40,218 nt of DNA from Ectothiorhodospiraceae bacterium (GTDB taxonomy: Bacteria > Pseudomonadota > Gammaproteobacteria > Nitrococcales > Aquisalimonadaceae): positions 1 to 40,218 of the forward strand of contig SKGQ01000143.1 in NCBI GenBank assembly GCA_007117515.1, in the 5' to 3' direction. The notes beneath the pieces are model-generated. The model ran no database searches. It saw only the letters and a list, made by a program, of their open reading frames with translations, and was not told the DNA's origin. Every line of letters begins with the position of its first letter. The first letter of the stretch is position 1. The position numbers and the translations under genes are program-made. Shown here in pieces: positions 1 through 7,097 of the stretch.

Positions 1-962
1 CCATTGGCCAGTGGACCGTAAACGATGTAGCTGTGCCCCGTGACCCAGCCGACATCGGCCGTGCACCAGTACACTTCGCCATCCTTGTAATCGAACACGT
101 AGTGATGGGTCATGCTGGCGCCCAGCAGATAACCGCCCGTGGTATGCAGTACACCCTTGGGCTTGCCGGTGGAGCCGGAGGTGTAAAGGATGAACAGCGG
201 ATCCTCCGCGTCCATTTCTTCCGGCGGGCAGTCGGCGGAAACGGCAGCCACTGCCTCGTGGTACCAGACGTCGCGCTTGTCGTCCCACTCCACCTTGCCA
301 CCGGTGCGCTGAACCACGAATACGGTCTTGACGTTGGGGCACTCTTCCAGCGCCACGTCGGCGTTGGCCTTGAGCGGGAAGTAGCGGCCACCGCGGGCGC
401 TCTCGTCGGCGGTAATCAGCACCTGACAGTCGGAGTTGATCATCCGGTCCTGCAGCGCCTGCGGCGAGAAGCCGCCAAAGACAATGGAATGGATCGCGCC
501 GATCCGGGCGCAGGCCAGCATGGCTACCGCCGCTTCGGGGATCATCGGCAGATAGATGCAGACGCGGTCTCCCTTCTTGACGCCGCGCTCCTTCAGTGCG
601 TTGGCGAAGCGGCTGACTCGCTCGTGCAGATCGCGGTAGGTGATGTGCTGTGCTTCGGTGGTTTTCGGATCATCCGGTTCCCAGATGATGGCGGTGCGGT
701 CACCGTGGGTCTCCAGATGCCGATCGACACAGTTGTCGGCGACGTTGAGCTTGCCGCCTTCGAACCAGCTGATCCTTCCCTCTGTTAGATCGGAGTTGTC
801 GACCTTGTCCCAGCGCTTCATCCAGCGCAGGCGCTCGGCCTGTTCGGCCCAGAAATTATCCTTGTCGTCTATGGACCGGCGATACATCTCCTCGTAGCCG
901 GCCCGATCAATATGGGCCGCTTTGGCAACTGCCTCCGGAACCGGATAGGTCTTCTCTGCCAT
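1..962 (-). CDS. acs: Acetyl-CoA synthetase, N-terminal half (runs off the window)
   Basis: AMP-forming acetate:CoA ligase, which activates acetate to acetyl-CoA through acetyl-AMP in the cytoplasm. About 320 residues are visible, roughly half the usual length of about 650; the 3' end lies beyond base 1. The N-terminus reads [20 protein letters not shown], and the adenylate-forming P-loop signature [11 protein letters not shown] begins near residue 260, as expected for Acs. The ORF track misses it because it has no stop inside the window. The ATG at 962 follows AGGAGG (972-977) with 9 nt spacing, a very strong ribosome site. It lies downstream of cbrB on the same strand, behind a sigma-54-type promoter and a structured leader, so control by the adjacent two-component system is likely but inferred. 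Identity is secure; only regulation is uncertain. Confidence 0.96.
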   Translation of the reverse strand, partial: MAEKTYPVPEAVAKAAHIDRAGYEEMYRRSIDDKDNFWAEQAERLRWMKRWDKVDNSDLTEGRISWFEGGKLNVADNCVDRHLETHGDRTAIIWEPDDPKTTEAQHITYRDLHERVSRFANALKERGVKKGDRVCIYLPMIPEAAVAMLACARIGAIHSIVFGGFSPQALQDRMINSDCQVLITADESARGGRYFPLKANADVALEECPNVKTVFVVQRTGGKVEWDDKRDVWYHEAVAAVSADCPPEEMDAEDPLFILYTSGSTGKPKGVLHTTGGYLLGASMTHHYVFDYKDGEVYWCTADVGWVTGHSYIVYGPLAN

Positions 963-982
963 GATGTCTTTCCTCCTCTCTG

Positions 983-1197
983 AAAAAGGTAAGGTCGCCG
1001 GATTACCAACAACGGTAGCGCCTCGCCGAAATCGTTATCGTATTCCGCGCCTGATGGCGCTTGCTGCTAGCCTAGCAGGCCGGCTTGCTGCCAGCGCGGT
1101 GGCGGCAATCTTTTCTTGCCGTGTTCTTGCTCCCCAGCCTTTCAGGCTCATCCGATACAGCCCGTGATCGTGCCCCGGCAGGCGCCAGATCACGGGC
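983..1197 (-). ncRNA. Candidate sigma-54-driven structured RNA: CrcZ-like sRNA or acs leader
   Basis: If the -24/-12 promoter at 1209-1222 is real, its start point falls at about 1197. The RNA would then open with a perfect 10-bp stem, GCCCGTGATC (1160-1169) against GATCACGGGC (1188-1197). Further perfect hairpins lie at 1132-1144 (AGCCT/AGGCT), 1064-1078 (CTGCTAG/CTAGCAG) and 1047-1060 (GCGCC/GGCGC). Between them are A-rich ARN triplets of the kind bound by the Hfq distal face: AGCAAGAAC at 1123-1131 and AAGAAAAGA at 1109-1117. It ends with GGTAA/TTACC (1007-988) followed by five U (987-983), a weak terminator just before the acs ribosome site. Position and promoter type match CrcZ, which follows cbrB in Pseudomonas; primary similarity is not claimed. 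It could equally be only the acs 5' leader. Confidence 0.4.
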
Positions 1198-1208
1198 CGC
1201 AGCAGAAA

Positions 1209-1222
1209 GCAATCCCCATGCC
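1209..1222 (-). promoter_or_regulatory. Sigma-54 (-24/-12) promoter upstream of acs
   Basis: The minus strand reads ACGGCATGGGGATTGCT. This has GG and GC separated by exactly 10 nt and matches the consensus YTGGCACGNNNNTTGCW at the key positions (GGCA, G, TTGCT). It lies between cbrB, which encodes a GAFTGA-type sigma-54 activator, and acs, in the correct orientation. The predicted start is at about 1197, leaving a 235-nt untranslated region before the acs ATG. The promoter is predicted from sequence only. Confidence 0.65.
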
Positions 1223-1273
1223 GTAAAGAACAAAGTCTTTGTCGGTCCGGGGCTTGCGTCAAGCTGCCCGAAC

Positions 1274-1314
1274 GTGAACCGGGTCACAGACGATACAATG
1301 TTACGGATGGTGAC
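1274..1314. promoter_or_regulatory. Possible upstream activator sites for CbrB
   Basis: Two imperfect dyads lie about 75 to 120 bp upstream of the predicted sigma-54 start, the usual distance for enhancer-binding proteins. They are GTGAACCGGGTCAC (1274-1287) and GTTAC-N5-GTGAC (1300-1314). A third copy of the half-site, GGTTCAC (reverse of GTGAACC), is at 1353-1359, over the cbrB stop codon. I infer binding by CbrB from position and from the GTTAC-type half-site. Confidence 0.4.
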
Positions 1315-1355
1315 GCCAAACATGGTGCAGTGGATGGATCGGCACCGTGTGCGGT

Positions 1356-2705
1356 TCACGGTCGTTGTTGTCTGCGGCGAGCCCGCGGGATGCCGAGTCG
1401 CTGCCTTTTCTCCCATAGTGCCTTGCGGCTGATGCCGAGTCGGCGGGCCAACTCGGTCTCCGTCAGCACGTCTTCGTGCTCGCGCACGTATTGGCAAAAA
1501 TAATCCTCCAGTGACAGATCGGGTGTGCCTCCCGGCCGCTGGTAGCCCTGGGGTCGGTCACTCATGCCCAGCAGGTCCGGTGTCAGCACCGTGCTGTCAC
1601 TCAGGATAACGGCCCGTTCGATGGCATTCTCCAGTTCACGCACGTTGCCTGGCCAGCTGTATGTGCGAATTGCCTCCAGCGCATCGTTTGAAAAGCGCAT
1701 TGGTGGCTGGTTCAGGCGCTTGCAGCCGCGCTCGAGAAGAAAACGGGCCAGATCCACCACGTCTTCGCCGCGTTCGCGCAGCGGCGGCAGACGGATTTCC
1801 ATGACATTGATCCGGAAGTAAAGATCCTCACGAAATTCGCCGCTCTGTGACAGTCGGGCCAGGTCCCTGTGCGTTGCCGCCACCAGGCGGACGTCCACCT
1901 GGCGGGAGGCTGCCGATCCGACGCGACGAATTTCGCCTTCCTGCAGCACCCGCAGCAGGCGGGCCTGGGCCGCCGGTGGCAGCTCACCGATTTCATCCAG
2001 AAACAGCGTGCCGCCATTGGCTGCCTCGACCAGCCCCTGACGCACACCGACGGCGCCGGTAAAGGCGCCTTTCTCGTGACCGAACAGTTCTGCCTCGATC
2101 AGGGATTCCGGAATTGCGGCACAGTTGACCGCAATCAGCGGCGCGTCGGCCCGCCGACTGTTGGCGTGCAGGGCGCGCGCGACCAGTTCCTTGCCGGTGC
2201 CGGATTCACCGAGGATCAAAACCGTGGTATCCGTCGGCGCGACCTTGCCGATGCGTTCGAACACCTCCTGCATGGGGATGCAGTTGCCGACAATCCCCGC
2301 AACCGGGTAGCTGCGCTCGATATCCGCCTGCAGGGCCGCATTCTGCCGTTCCAGGCGGTTTTCCTTCAGCGCCCGCTCGACCGTCAGCAGCAGCTCGTCG
2401 TTGTCGAATGGCTTCGCCACGTAATCCACCGCGCCCTGTTTCATCGCCTCCACCGCCGAGCGGACGCTGGCGTAGCTGGTCATGATGATGCTGGGCACCT
2501 CAGGTGCCAGCTGCAGAACGTCGGTACCGGGTCTCCCGGGCAGACGCAGGTCAGCAATGATCAGATCGAATCCGTCCAGGTTCCAACGTGATTCAGCATC
2601 CTCCACCGACGCAGAATCGCTGACCTGGTGCTGTTGGCGCTCCAGCAGGCGGCGCAGCGATCGACGGATGATTTCCTCGTCCTCGATCAGCAGAATCCTT
2701 GCCAT
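1356..2705 (-). CDS. cbrB: CbrB, NtrC-family sigma-54-dependent response regulator
   Basis: Response regulator of 449 residues that activates RNA polymerase with sigma-54. The receiver domain (about 1-120) has the acidic pocket E8/D9, phospho-acceptor D52 in IIADLRLPG, T76 and K98. The AAA+ domain (about 135-365) has Walker A GESGTGKE (166-173), the sigma-54 contact loop GAFTGA (213-218) and Walker B GTLFLDEIG (232-240). A Fis-type helix-turn-helix closes the protein, with LTETELARRLGISRKALWEK and a basic end. The DLSLEDYF segment before the helix-turn-helix and the overall layout are typical of CbrB of pseudomonads, which sets carbon and nitrogen preference. It starts 4 bp after the cbrA stop, so both come from one mRNA. 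Its likely target promoter lies just downstream at 1209-1222. It is slightly shorter than Pseudomonas CbrB because the receiver-AAA linker is shorter. Confidence 0.92.
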   Translation of the reverse strand: MARILLIEDEEIIRRSLRRLLERQQHQVSDSASVEDAESRWNLDGFDLIIADLRLPGRPGTDVLQLAPEVPSIIMTSYASVRSAVEAMKQGAVDYVAKPFDNDELLLTVERALKENRLERQNAALQADIERSYPVAGIVGNCIPMQEVFERIGKVAPTDTTVLILGESGTGKELVARALHANSRRADAPLIAVNCAAIPESLIEAELFGHEKGAFTGAVGVRQGLVEAANGGTLFLDEIGELPPAAQARLLRVLQEGEIRRVGSAASRQVDVRLVAATHRDLARLSQSGEFREDLYFRINVMEIRLPPLRERGEDVVDLARFLLERGCKRLNQPPMRFSNDALEAIRTYSWPGNVRELENAIERAVILSDSTVLTPDLLGMSDRPQGYQRPGGTPDLSLEDYFCQYVREHEDVLTETELARRLGISRKALWEKRQRLGIPRARRRQQRP

Positions 2706-2709
2706 GGTG

Positions 2710-5652
2710 TCAGGCCTCCTCGGTTTGCTGCGCGGACGCCGTGTTCAGCGTCAAGGTCACGGCCGTGCCAGCGGCGTCGCTGTCTATATCCAGCGCGCCA
2801 CCGCAATCGCGAATGATGTTGTACACCAGTGGCAGACCGAGGCCGGTTCCCTGGCCCGGCTGCTTGGTGGTGTAAAAGGGTTCCAGCACGCGGGCGATGG
2901 AGTGTTTCTCGATGCCGCAGCCATTGTCGCGCACCCGAATAAGCACTTGCCGCTCCAGGATCCGGGCGGTAACCCTGACCCGACCGTCAGCGCGATCGTG
3001 GCAGGCGTCGGCCGCATTGGTGAACAGATTGACGAACACCTGCACCAGCGGCTGAGACTTCGCCTCTACCTGCAGGTCCACCGGCACGCGGTTATCGAAG
3101 CGCAGATTGCGCGCGCGTCTACTGAGCATCGTCAATCGTGTGGCCTCCGCCACCGTCTCATGCAGATTGACGGCTTCCAGTGAACCTGCCGAAAGCGGGC
3201 TGCCACCGTGCGCGTAGCGCACCAGGCTCTGGACGATGTTATTGATGCGTTGCGCCTGATGCAGGATATCGTCCGCACAGTCCTGGACCTTTGCCGGGTC
3301 GGGCTCGTCGCGCAACTCCTGGGCCAGACAGGTGATGCCGGTAACCGGGTTGCCGATCTCATGGGCTACGCCGGCCGCCAGCCGACCGATCGATGCCAGC
3401 CGCTCACTGTGTGCAAGCTCCTTCTCCAGTACCTGCAGGTCGGTGAAATCCTCGATCAGCAACACCGTATCGCCGCTGCGATCACGTCCGGGTTCCTCGA
3501 TGCTGGCCTTATGCAGGCTGTACCAGCGCGTCTGGCCGGATTCCTGGACTTGCTGCCGGTGCCAATGGGTTTCGCTGTCGTTCAGGAATTCGCTGAGCAG
3601 GTTGCCCCAGGGCGGTGGCAGTTCGTCAAGACGCCGGCCGATGACATCGGACAAGGCGATTCCGGTCAGCTTTGCAATGGCCGGATTCCAGCGCACCAGA
3701 CGGTTGCCATGGGCCAGCGCGCAGACACCGACCGGGAGGTCCTCGATGATCTGCCGGTGATAGCGGCGCAGGCGGTCGAGTTCCGCGGCCAGTCCGCGCA
3801 GGCGCGTGCGGGAGGTTTCCAGCCGATCCTCGATCAGGCGAACGTTCTGGGCTCGGGTCGCCGGGTCCTCCTGTTCCAGTTCCAGTCGGTGGTCGACAAT
3901 CATCCGCGCCAGCACCGGTCCCATCATTCCCGACAGATTGCGCTGGATGCGGATCCGCAGATCATGCAGCGCGCCGGGCCGGTCCTCCTTCCAGTCCATG
4001 GCCAGATCCCGTAGAGCCCGTTCCACCTCGGCCGAGGCGGTATTGCGACCCATGACCGAGGCCAGGCGCTCGACGAACTGGGCCGGCGATGCGGCGCGCA
4101 GATCACCGGCGGGAAAGGAGGGGGTGAGTTCCCGGCAGGTCGAGGCAGTATCCCGCTCCGCATCGTTCTGGCGGCCGAGGAGGGAAACCAGCACGAACAG
4201 GATTGCGTTGATGCTCAGCGACCAGAAGGTGGCCGACTGGTACATCTCCGGCGAACCGACGGCGGCCTCCGAGGTCAGGCTGAACCAGCTCAGTACGCTG
4301 TGACCGGTCAATGGTGGCAGCAGCGCGGTCAGCACCCAGACCGTGGCGCCGGCCACCAGACCGGCGATGAAGCCGTTGGCGGTGGCGCGGGGCCAGAACA
4401 GCAGGCCGAGAATACCGGGCAGGAGCTGGGCCATGGCGAGAAATGAGATCAGTCCCCAACCCACCAGGCCGGTGCCGACCTCCATGAGCAGATAGAAGAT
4501 GTAGCCAGCAGTGATGACCGCGACGATCAGGGCCCGCCGGGTCCAACGCAGGGCGCCGTAAAGATCGTGCCGTGGCTGCACGCCGGCAAGGGGCAGCAGC
4601 AGGTGATTCATCGCCATGGAGGAAATGGCCAGGGTCGACACCACGATCATGGCACTGGCCGCCGAGATTCCGCCCAGGTAGGCGATGATGGCCAGGGTCG
4701 GCGAGCCGCTGGCCAGGCTCAGGCCGAGTACATGGTAGTCGGGAGAGGTTTCTGGTTGCAGCACCTGAGCCGACCAGAGAATCGGCGGGATCACCAGGGT
4801 CAGCGCCAGCATGTAGAGCGGGAAAGCCCAGCTCGCCGTGTACAGATGCCTCGAGCGGATGTTCTCGGTGAACAGCATATGGAATTGCCGGGGCAGCAGA
4901 AAACCGGCGGCAAAGGCCAGAACCAGAAAACTGGGCCAGGCTCCTCCCTGCGCCGGACCATACAGGTCCTCGATCAGTTGCGGGTTCTCCGCCAGATGTT
5001 GCTGCAGGCCGGCAGGACCACCGAAGGCCTGGTAGATGGCGACGCCGGCCACGAGCATGAGGGCAAACAGCTTCATCACCGATTCGAAGGCGATTGCCAC
5101 CACCATGCCCTCGTGTTTCTCGCGCGGCGTGACGTGACGGGCGCCGAAGATAATCGCGAACAAACTGACGATAAGGACGAACCAGAGGGCCAGCACCTGG
5201 GGTGAGGAATCCTGACTCAAAACCACCGTGGATTCGGTCACCGCGCGGATCTGCAAGGCGATGTAGGGCAGAACGCCGGCCAGCATGAGCAGGGTGACCA
5301 GGACGCCCACCGGCTGACTGTTGAAGCGGAAGGCGAACAGGTCGGCGACCGAGGATAGCTGGTAGGTACGCGTCAGGCGCAGGATCGGCATGAGCAGGAC
5401 CGGCGTCAGCACGAACGCAAGGGTTACCCCCAGGTAGATCGTGAGGAACAGCAGCCCCTGCTGTTCGGCAAAACCGACACTGCCGTAATAGCTCCATGAA
5501 GTTGCGTAGACACCCAGGGACAGGACGTAGACTGCGGGATGCCGGACCAGCTTGCCTGGCAGCCAGCGTTTCTCCGCAGCATGGGCAATCAGGAACAGCA
5601 GCAGCAGGTACAGGATCGCGCTGATCGACAGCGTTGTCAGATCAATTTGCAT
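2710..5652 (-). CDS. cbrA: CbrA, transporter-fused sensor histidine kinase
   Basis: Membrane sensor kinase of 980 residues. Residues 1 to about 500 form a sodium:solute symporter (SLC5-type) module with many hydrophobic helices, starting LSISAILYLLLLFLIAHA. Next come a linker/STAC-like region and coiled coil (about 505-625), a PAS domain (about 628-735, IEDLPVGVCALAHGNRLVRW), the phospho-acceptor H764 in GVAHEIGNPVTGI, and an ATPase domain with NLFTNAADAC, DNGCGI, FYTTK and GTGLGL. Length and order match CbrA. The cognate regulator cbrB follows after 4 bp. The start codon lies inside the end of the small upstream gene (11-bp overlap) without a good ribosome site of its own, which suggests coupled translation. 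The signal it senses is unknown. In Vibrio, the related CrbS transporter-kinase system controls acs, which makes acetate or another carbon signal plausible here. Confidence 0.9.
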   Translation of the reverse strand: MQIDLTTLSISAILYLLLLFLIAHAAEKRWLPGKLVRHPAVYVLSLGVYATSWSYYGSVGFAEQQGLLFLTIYLGVTLAFVLTPVLLMPILRLTRTYQLSSVADLFAFRFNSQPVGVLVTLLMLAGVLPYIALQIRAVTESTVVLSQDSSPQVLALWFVLIVSLFAIIFGARHVTPREKHEGMVVAIAFESVMKLFALMLVAGVAIYQAFGGPAGLQQHLAENPQLIEDLYGPAQGGAWPSFLVLAFAAGFLLPRQFHMLFTENIRSRHLYTASWAFPLYMLALTLVIPPILWSAQVLQPETSPDYHVLGLSLASGSPTLAIIAYLGGISAASAMIVVSTLAISSMAMNHLLLPLAGVQPRHDLYGALRWTRRALIVAVITAGYIFYLLMEVGTGLVGWGLISFLAMAQLLPGILGLLFWPRATANGFIAGLVAGATVWVLTALLPPLTGHSVLSWFSLTSEAAVGSPEMYQSATFWSLSINAILFVLVSLLGRQNDAERDTASTCRELTPSFPAGDLRAASPAQFVERLASVMGRNTASAEVERALRDLAMDWKEDRPGALHDLRIRIQRNLSGMMGPVLARMIVDHRLELEQEDPATRAQNVRLIEDRLETSRTRLRGLAAELDRLRRYHRQIIEDLPVGVCALAHGNRLVRWNPAIAKLTGIALSDVIGRRLDELPPPWGNLLSEFLNDSETHWHRQQVQESGQTRWYSLHKASIEEPGRDRSGDTVLLIEDFTDLQVLEKELAHSERLASIGRLAAGVAHEIGNPVTGITCLAQELRDEPDPAKVQDCADDILHQAQRINNIVQSLVRYAHGGSPLSAGSLEAVNLHETVAEATRLTMLSRRARNLRFDNRVPVDLQVEAKSQPLVQVFVNLFTNAADACHDRADGRVRVTARILERQVLIRVRDNGCGIEKHSIARVLEPFYTTKQPGQGTGLGLPLVYNIIRDCGGALDIDSDAAGTAVTLTLNTASAQQTEEA

Positions 5653-5839
5653 GGCGTCGTGCCCGCCCGGCGAGCCAGGCGGACAGACCGATGATCAGCA
5701 GCCATAGCAGGTAGACCACGTACCAGGGGGCGGGCAGTTGCATCCACCAGCCGGCGAACGGGGACGCCAGCAGGAACAGCGAGAACAGGAAAAGCAGCAC
5801 GCTGGCCGCTCCCGGCCCTTGCTCAGTGGGCTGCGCCAT
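5642..5839 (-). CDS. cbrX: Small membrane protein coupled to cbrA (CbrX-like)
   Basis: A 65-residue protein starting MAQPTEQGPGAASVLLFLF. It has two hydrophobic segments (about 13-33 and 36-58) and a basic end, GRARRHAN. The start chosen here is the ATG at 5839, preceded by GGAAGGAG at good spacing; the longer ORF-track start at 5884 lacks this. Its stop overlaps the cbrA start by 11 bp, so translation of the two is probably coupled. In Pseudomonas a small membrane-protein gene called cbrX precedes and overlaps cbrA in the same way. The assignment here rests on position and topology, since such short proteins show little sequence signal. It may be a partner or assembly factor of the CbrA transporter module, or only a translational leader. 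Confidence 0.75.
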   Translation of the reverse strand: MAQPTEQGPGAASVLLFLFSLFLLASPFAGWWMQLPAPWYVVYLLWLLIIGLSAWLAGRARRHAN

Positions 5840-6019
5840 CGGTATTCGCTCCTTCCAAGGCGACCTAAGGAAACACTGCTCCATTCCCGCGTCTGCGCCC
5901 GGGACCGGTTTTGGTCATTTGGCAAGGCGCGGTGCCGTGTTTCCTGAATCGTTCGATGCGTGTTTCCGCATCTTGATTGTTTGTTACTAAAGGTAGCATC
6001 CGTGGCCGTTTCTGGCCAG

Positions 6020-6946
6020 TCATGCCGGACCGTCCGTTTCCGTCACCCGTGCCAGGCCACGAAGCCGTTCGGGCTGCCAGTGGGTCTTGGCCCATTGCCA
6101 GAGGGTATCCACCGATGCCCGCCGGAGATCCGCCGGTGGTGATTGCTGCAGCCGCTGCAGGGCCAGCCACAGGTTTTCACCCGGCTGTCGGTCATCCAGC
6201 GGCGCTGCGCCTTGTTGCTTGCTCAGTTTGTAGCCCCTGGTGTCAACCAGCACCGGCAGGTGTGCGTAGAGCGGGGAAGTCAGTCCAAGATGGCGTTGGA
6301 TCAGGCGTTGCGGAGGGGTGCACCAGAGCAGGTCATGGCCGCGCACCACATGACTGATGTCCCCGGCGCCGTCGTCCACGGCCGCGGCCAGATGGTAGGA
6401 CGGCAGACCGTCCGTGCGTCTGACGATGAAGTCGCCGATGGTCTCCGCCAGGCAGGTCCGGATCGGACCCTGGAACTGATCGTCGAAGCTGTCGCTTTCC
6501 TGATTGACGCGCAACCGCAGGGTGCGGGGTTGGCGTCCCGGCGGCAGGCCGTTGCGGCAGGTTCCAGGGTATAAGGGACCGTTGGGGCCTGGGCGGCCAT
6601 GGGCACGCAGGTCGCTCCGGCTGCAACCGCAGTCGAACAGGTGTCCCTCGGCCTGCAATTCGGCCAGCGCGGCCAGGTGCTGTTCGCGTCGACTACTCTG
6701 GAAGGTGACGGCAGCGTCCGGCTGCAGTCCGTGGGCGTCGAGACTGCGCAGGATCGCGTCGCTGGCGCCCGGCAGTTGCCGGGGCGGATCGATGTCGTCG
6801 ATTCGCACCAGCCAGCGGCCGGTGTGACGGCGGGCCTCGAGATAGCTGCAGATGGCACTGAGCAGCGAACCTGCATGCAGGGGGCCGGTTGGGCTTGGCG
6901 CGAAGCGACCGCAGTAGGGTGCAGCCGGTGTTTCGGTTTCATCCAT
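6020..6946 (-). CDS. gluQ: Glutamyl-Q tRNA(Asp) synthetase
   Basis: A truncated GluRS paralogue that attaches glutamate to the queuosine base at the wobble position of tRNA(Asp), not to the acceptor end. It has 308 residues with only the catalytic domain, compared with about 470 or more for a full GluRS. The class I signatures are FAPSPTGPLHAGSLL (HIGH type) near residue 15 and YKLSKQQG (KMSKS type) near 240. A cysteine cluster, FDCGCSR with YPGTC, fits the zinc site of the family. The start chosen is the ATG at 6946 (MDETETPAAPYCGRF), just ahead of the conserved core. Tracked starts further upstream add an unrelated, low-complexity extension. It lies upstream of the cbr genes, as gluQ does in Pseudomonas. 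Confidence 0.93.
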   Translation of the reverse strand: MDETETPAAPYCGRFAPSPTGPLHAGSLLSAICSYLEARRHTGRWLVRIDDIDPPRQLPGASDAILRSLDAHGLQPDAAVTFQSSRREQHLAALAELQAEGHLFDCGCSRSDLRAHGRPGPNGPLYPGTCRNGLPPGRQPRTLRLRVNQESDSFDDQFQGPIRTCLAETIGDFIVRRTDGLPSYHLAAAVDDGAGDISHVVRGHDLLWCTPPQRLIQRHLGLTSPLYAHLPVLVDTRGYKLSKQQGAAPLDDRQPGENLWLALQRLQQSPPADLRRASVDTLWQWAKTHWQPERLRGLARVTETDGPA

Positions 6947-6994
6947 CCTTTCAGGGCCTTCATGCTTCTGCGCTTGCAGGGTTGCGCGCCAGTA

Positions 6995-7016
6995 TCGCAT
7001 GCACCTTTGCATGCGA
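6995..7016. promoter_or_regulatory. Perfect 9-bp dyad between gluQ and smc
   Basis: TCGCATGCA (6995-7003) and TGCATGCGA (7008-7016) are exact inverted copies separated by CCTT. The dyad lies in the divergent promoter region and overlaps the proposed -35 of smc. It also contains a possible extended -10 (TGCGATACT) for gluQ on the other strand. A repressor operator acting on both genes is one reading; a simple hairpin in a gluQ leader is another. Confidence 0.4.
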
Positions 7017-7034
7017 CGGAGTGGTCAGGATAAT
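7006..7034 (+). promoter_or_regulatory. Candidate sigma-70 promoter of smc-zipA-ligA
   Basis: TTTGCA (7006-7011), a 17-nt spacer and GATAAT (7029-7034, five of six consensus bases) point to a start near 7041, about 57 nt before the smc ATG. The leader would contain GCCGGA-N7-TCCGGC (7044-7062), a 6-bp hairpin at its very 5' end. This was read by eye only. Confidence 0.4.
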
Positions 7035-7097
7035 GACGCATCCGCCGGATTGACTGTCCGGCATTCCTGCACTCTTCCTGGGTACCGGTGACGCAGC

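Noticed and set aside
1035-1262. 75-codon minus-strand ORF through the acs leader
   Set aside because: It crosses the proposed promoter and hairpins and has no ribosome site. The stems and promoter better explain the region.
5922-5936. Second sigma-54-like element upstream of the cbrX-like gene (GGCAC...TTGC on the minus strand)
   Set aside because: GG and GC are 11 nt apart rather than 10, a spacing that generally abolishes sigma-54 promoter function.
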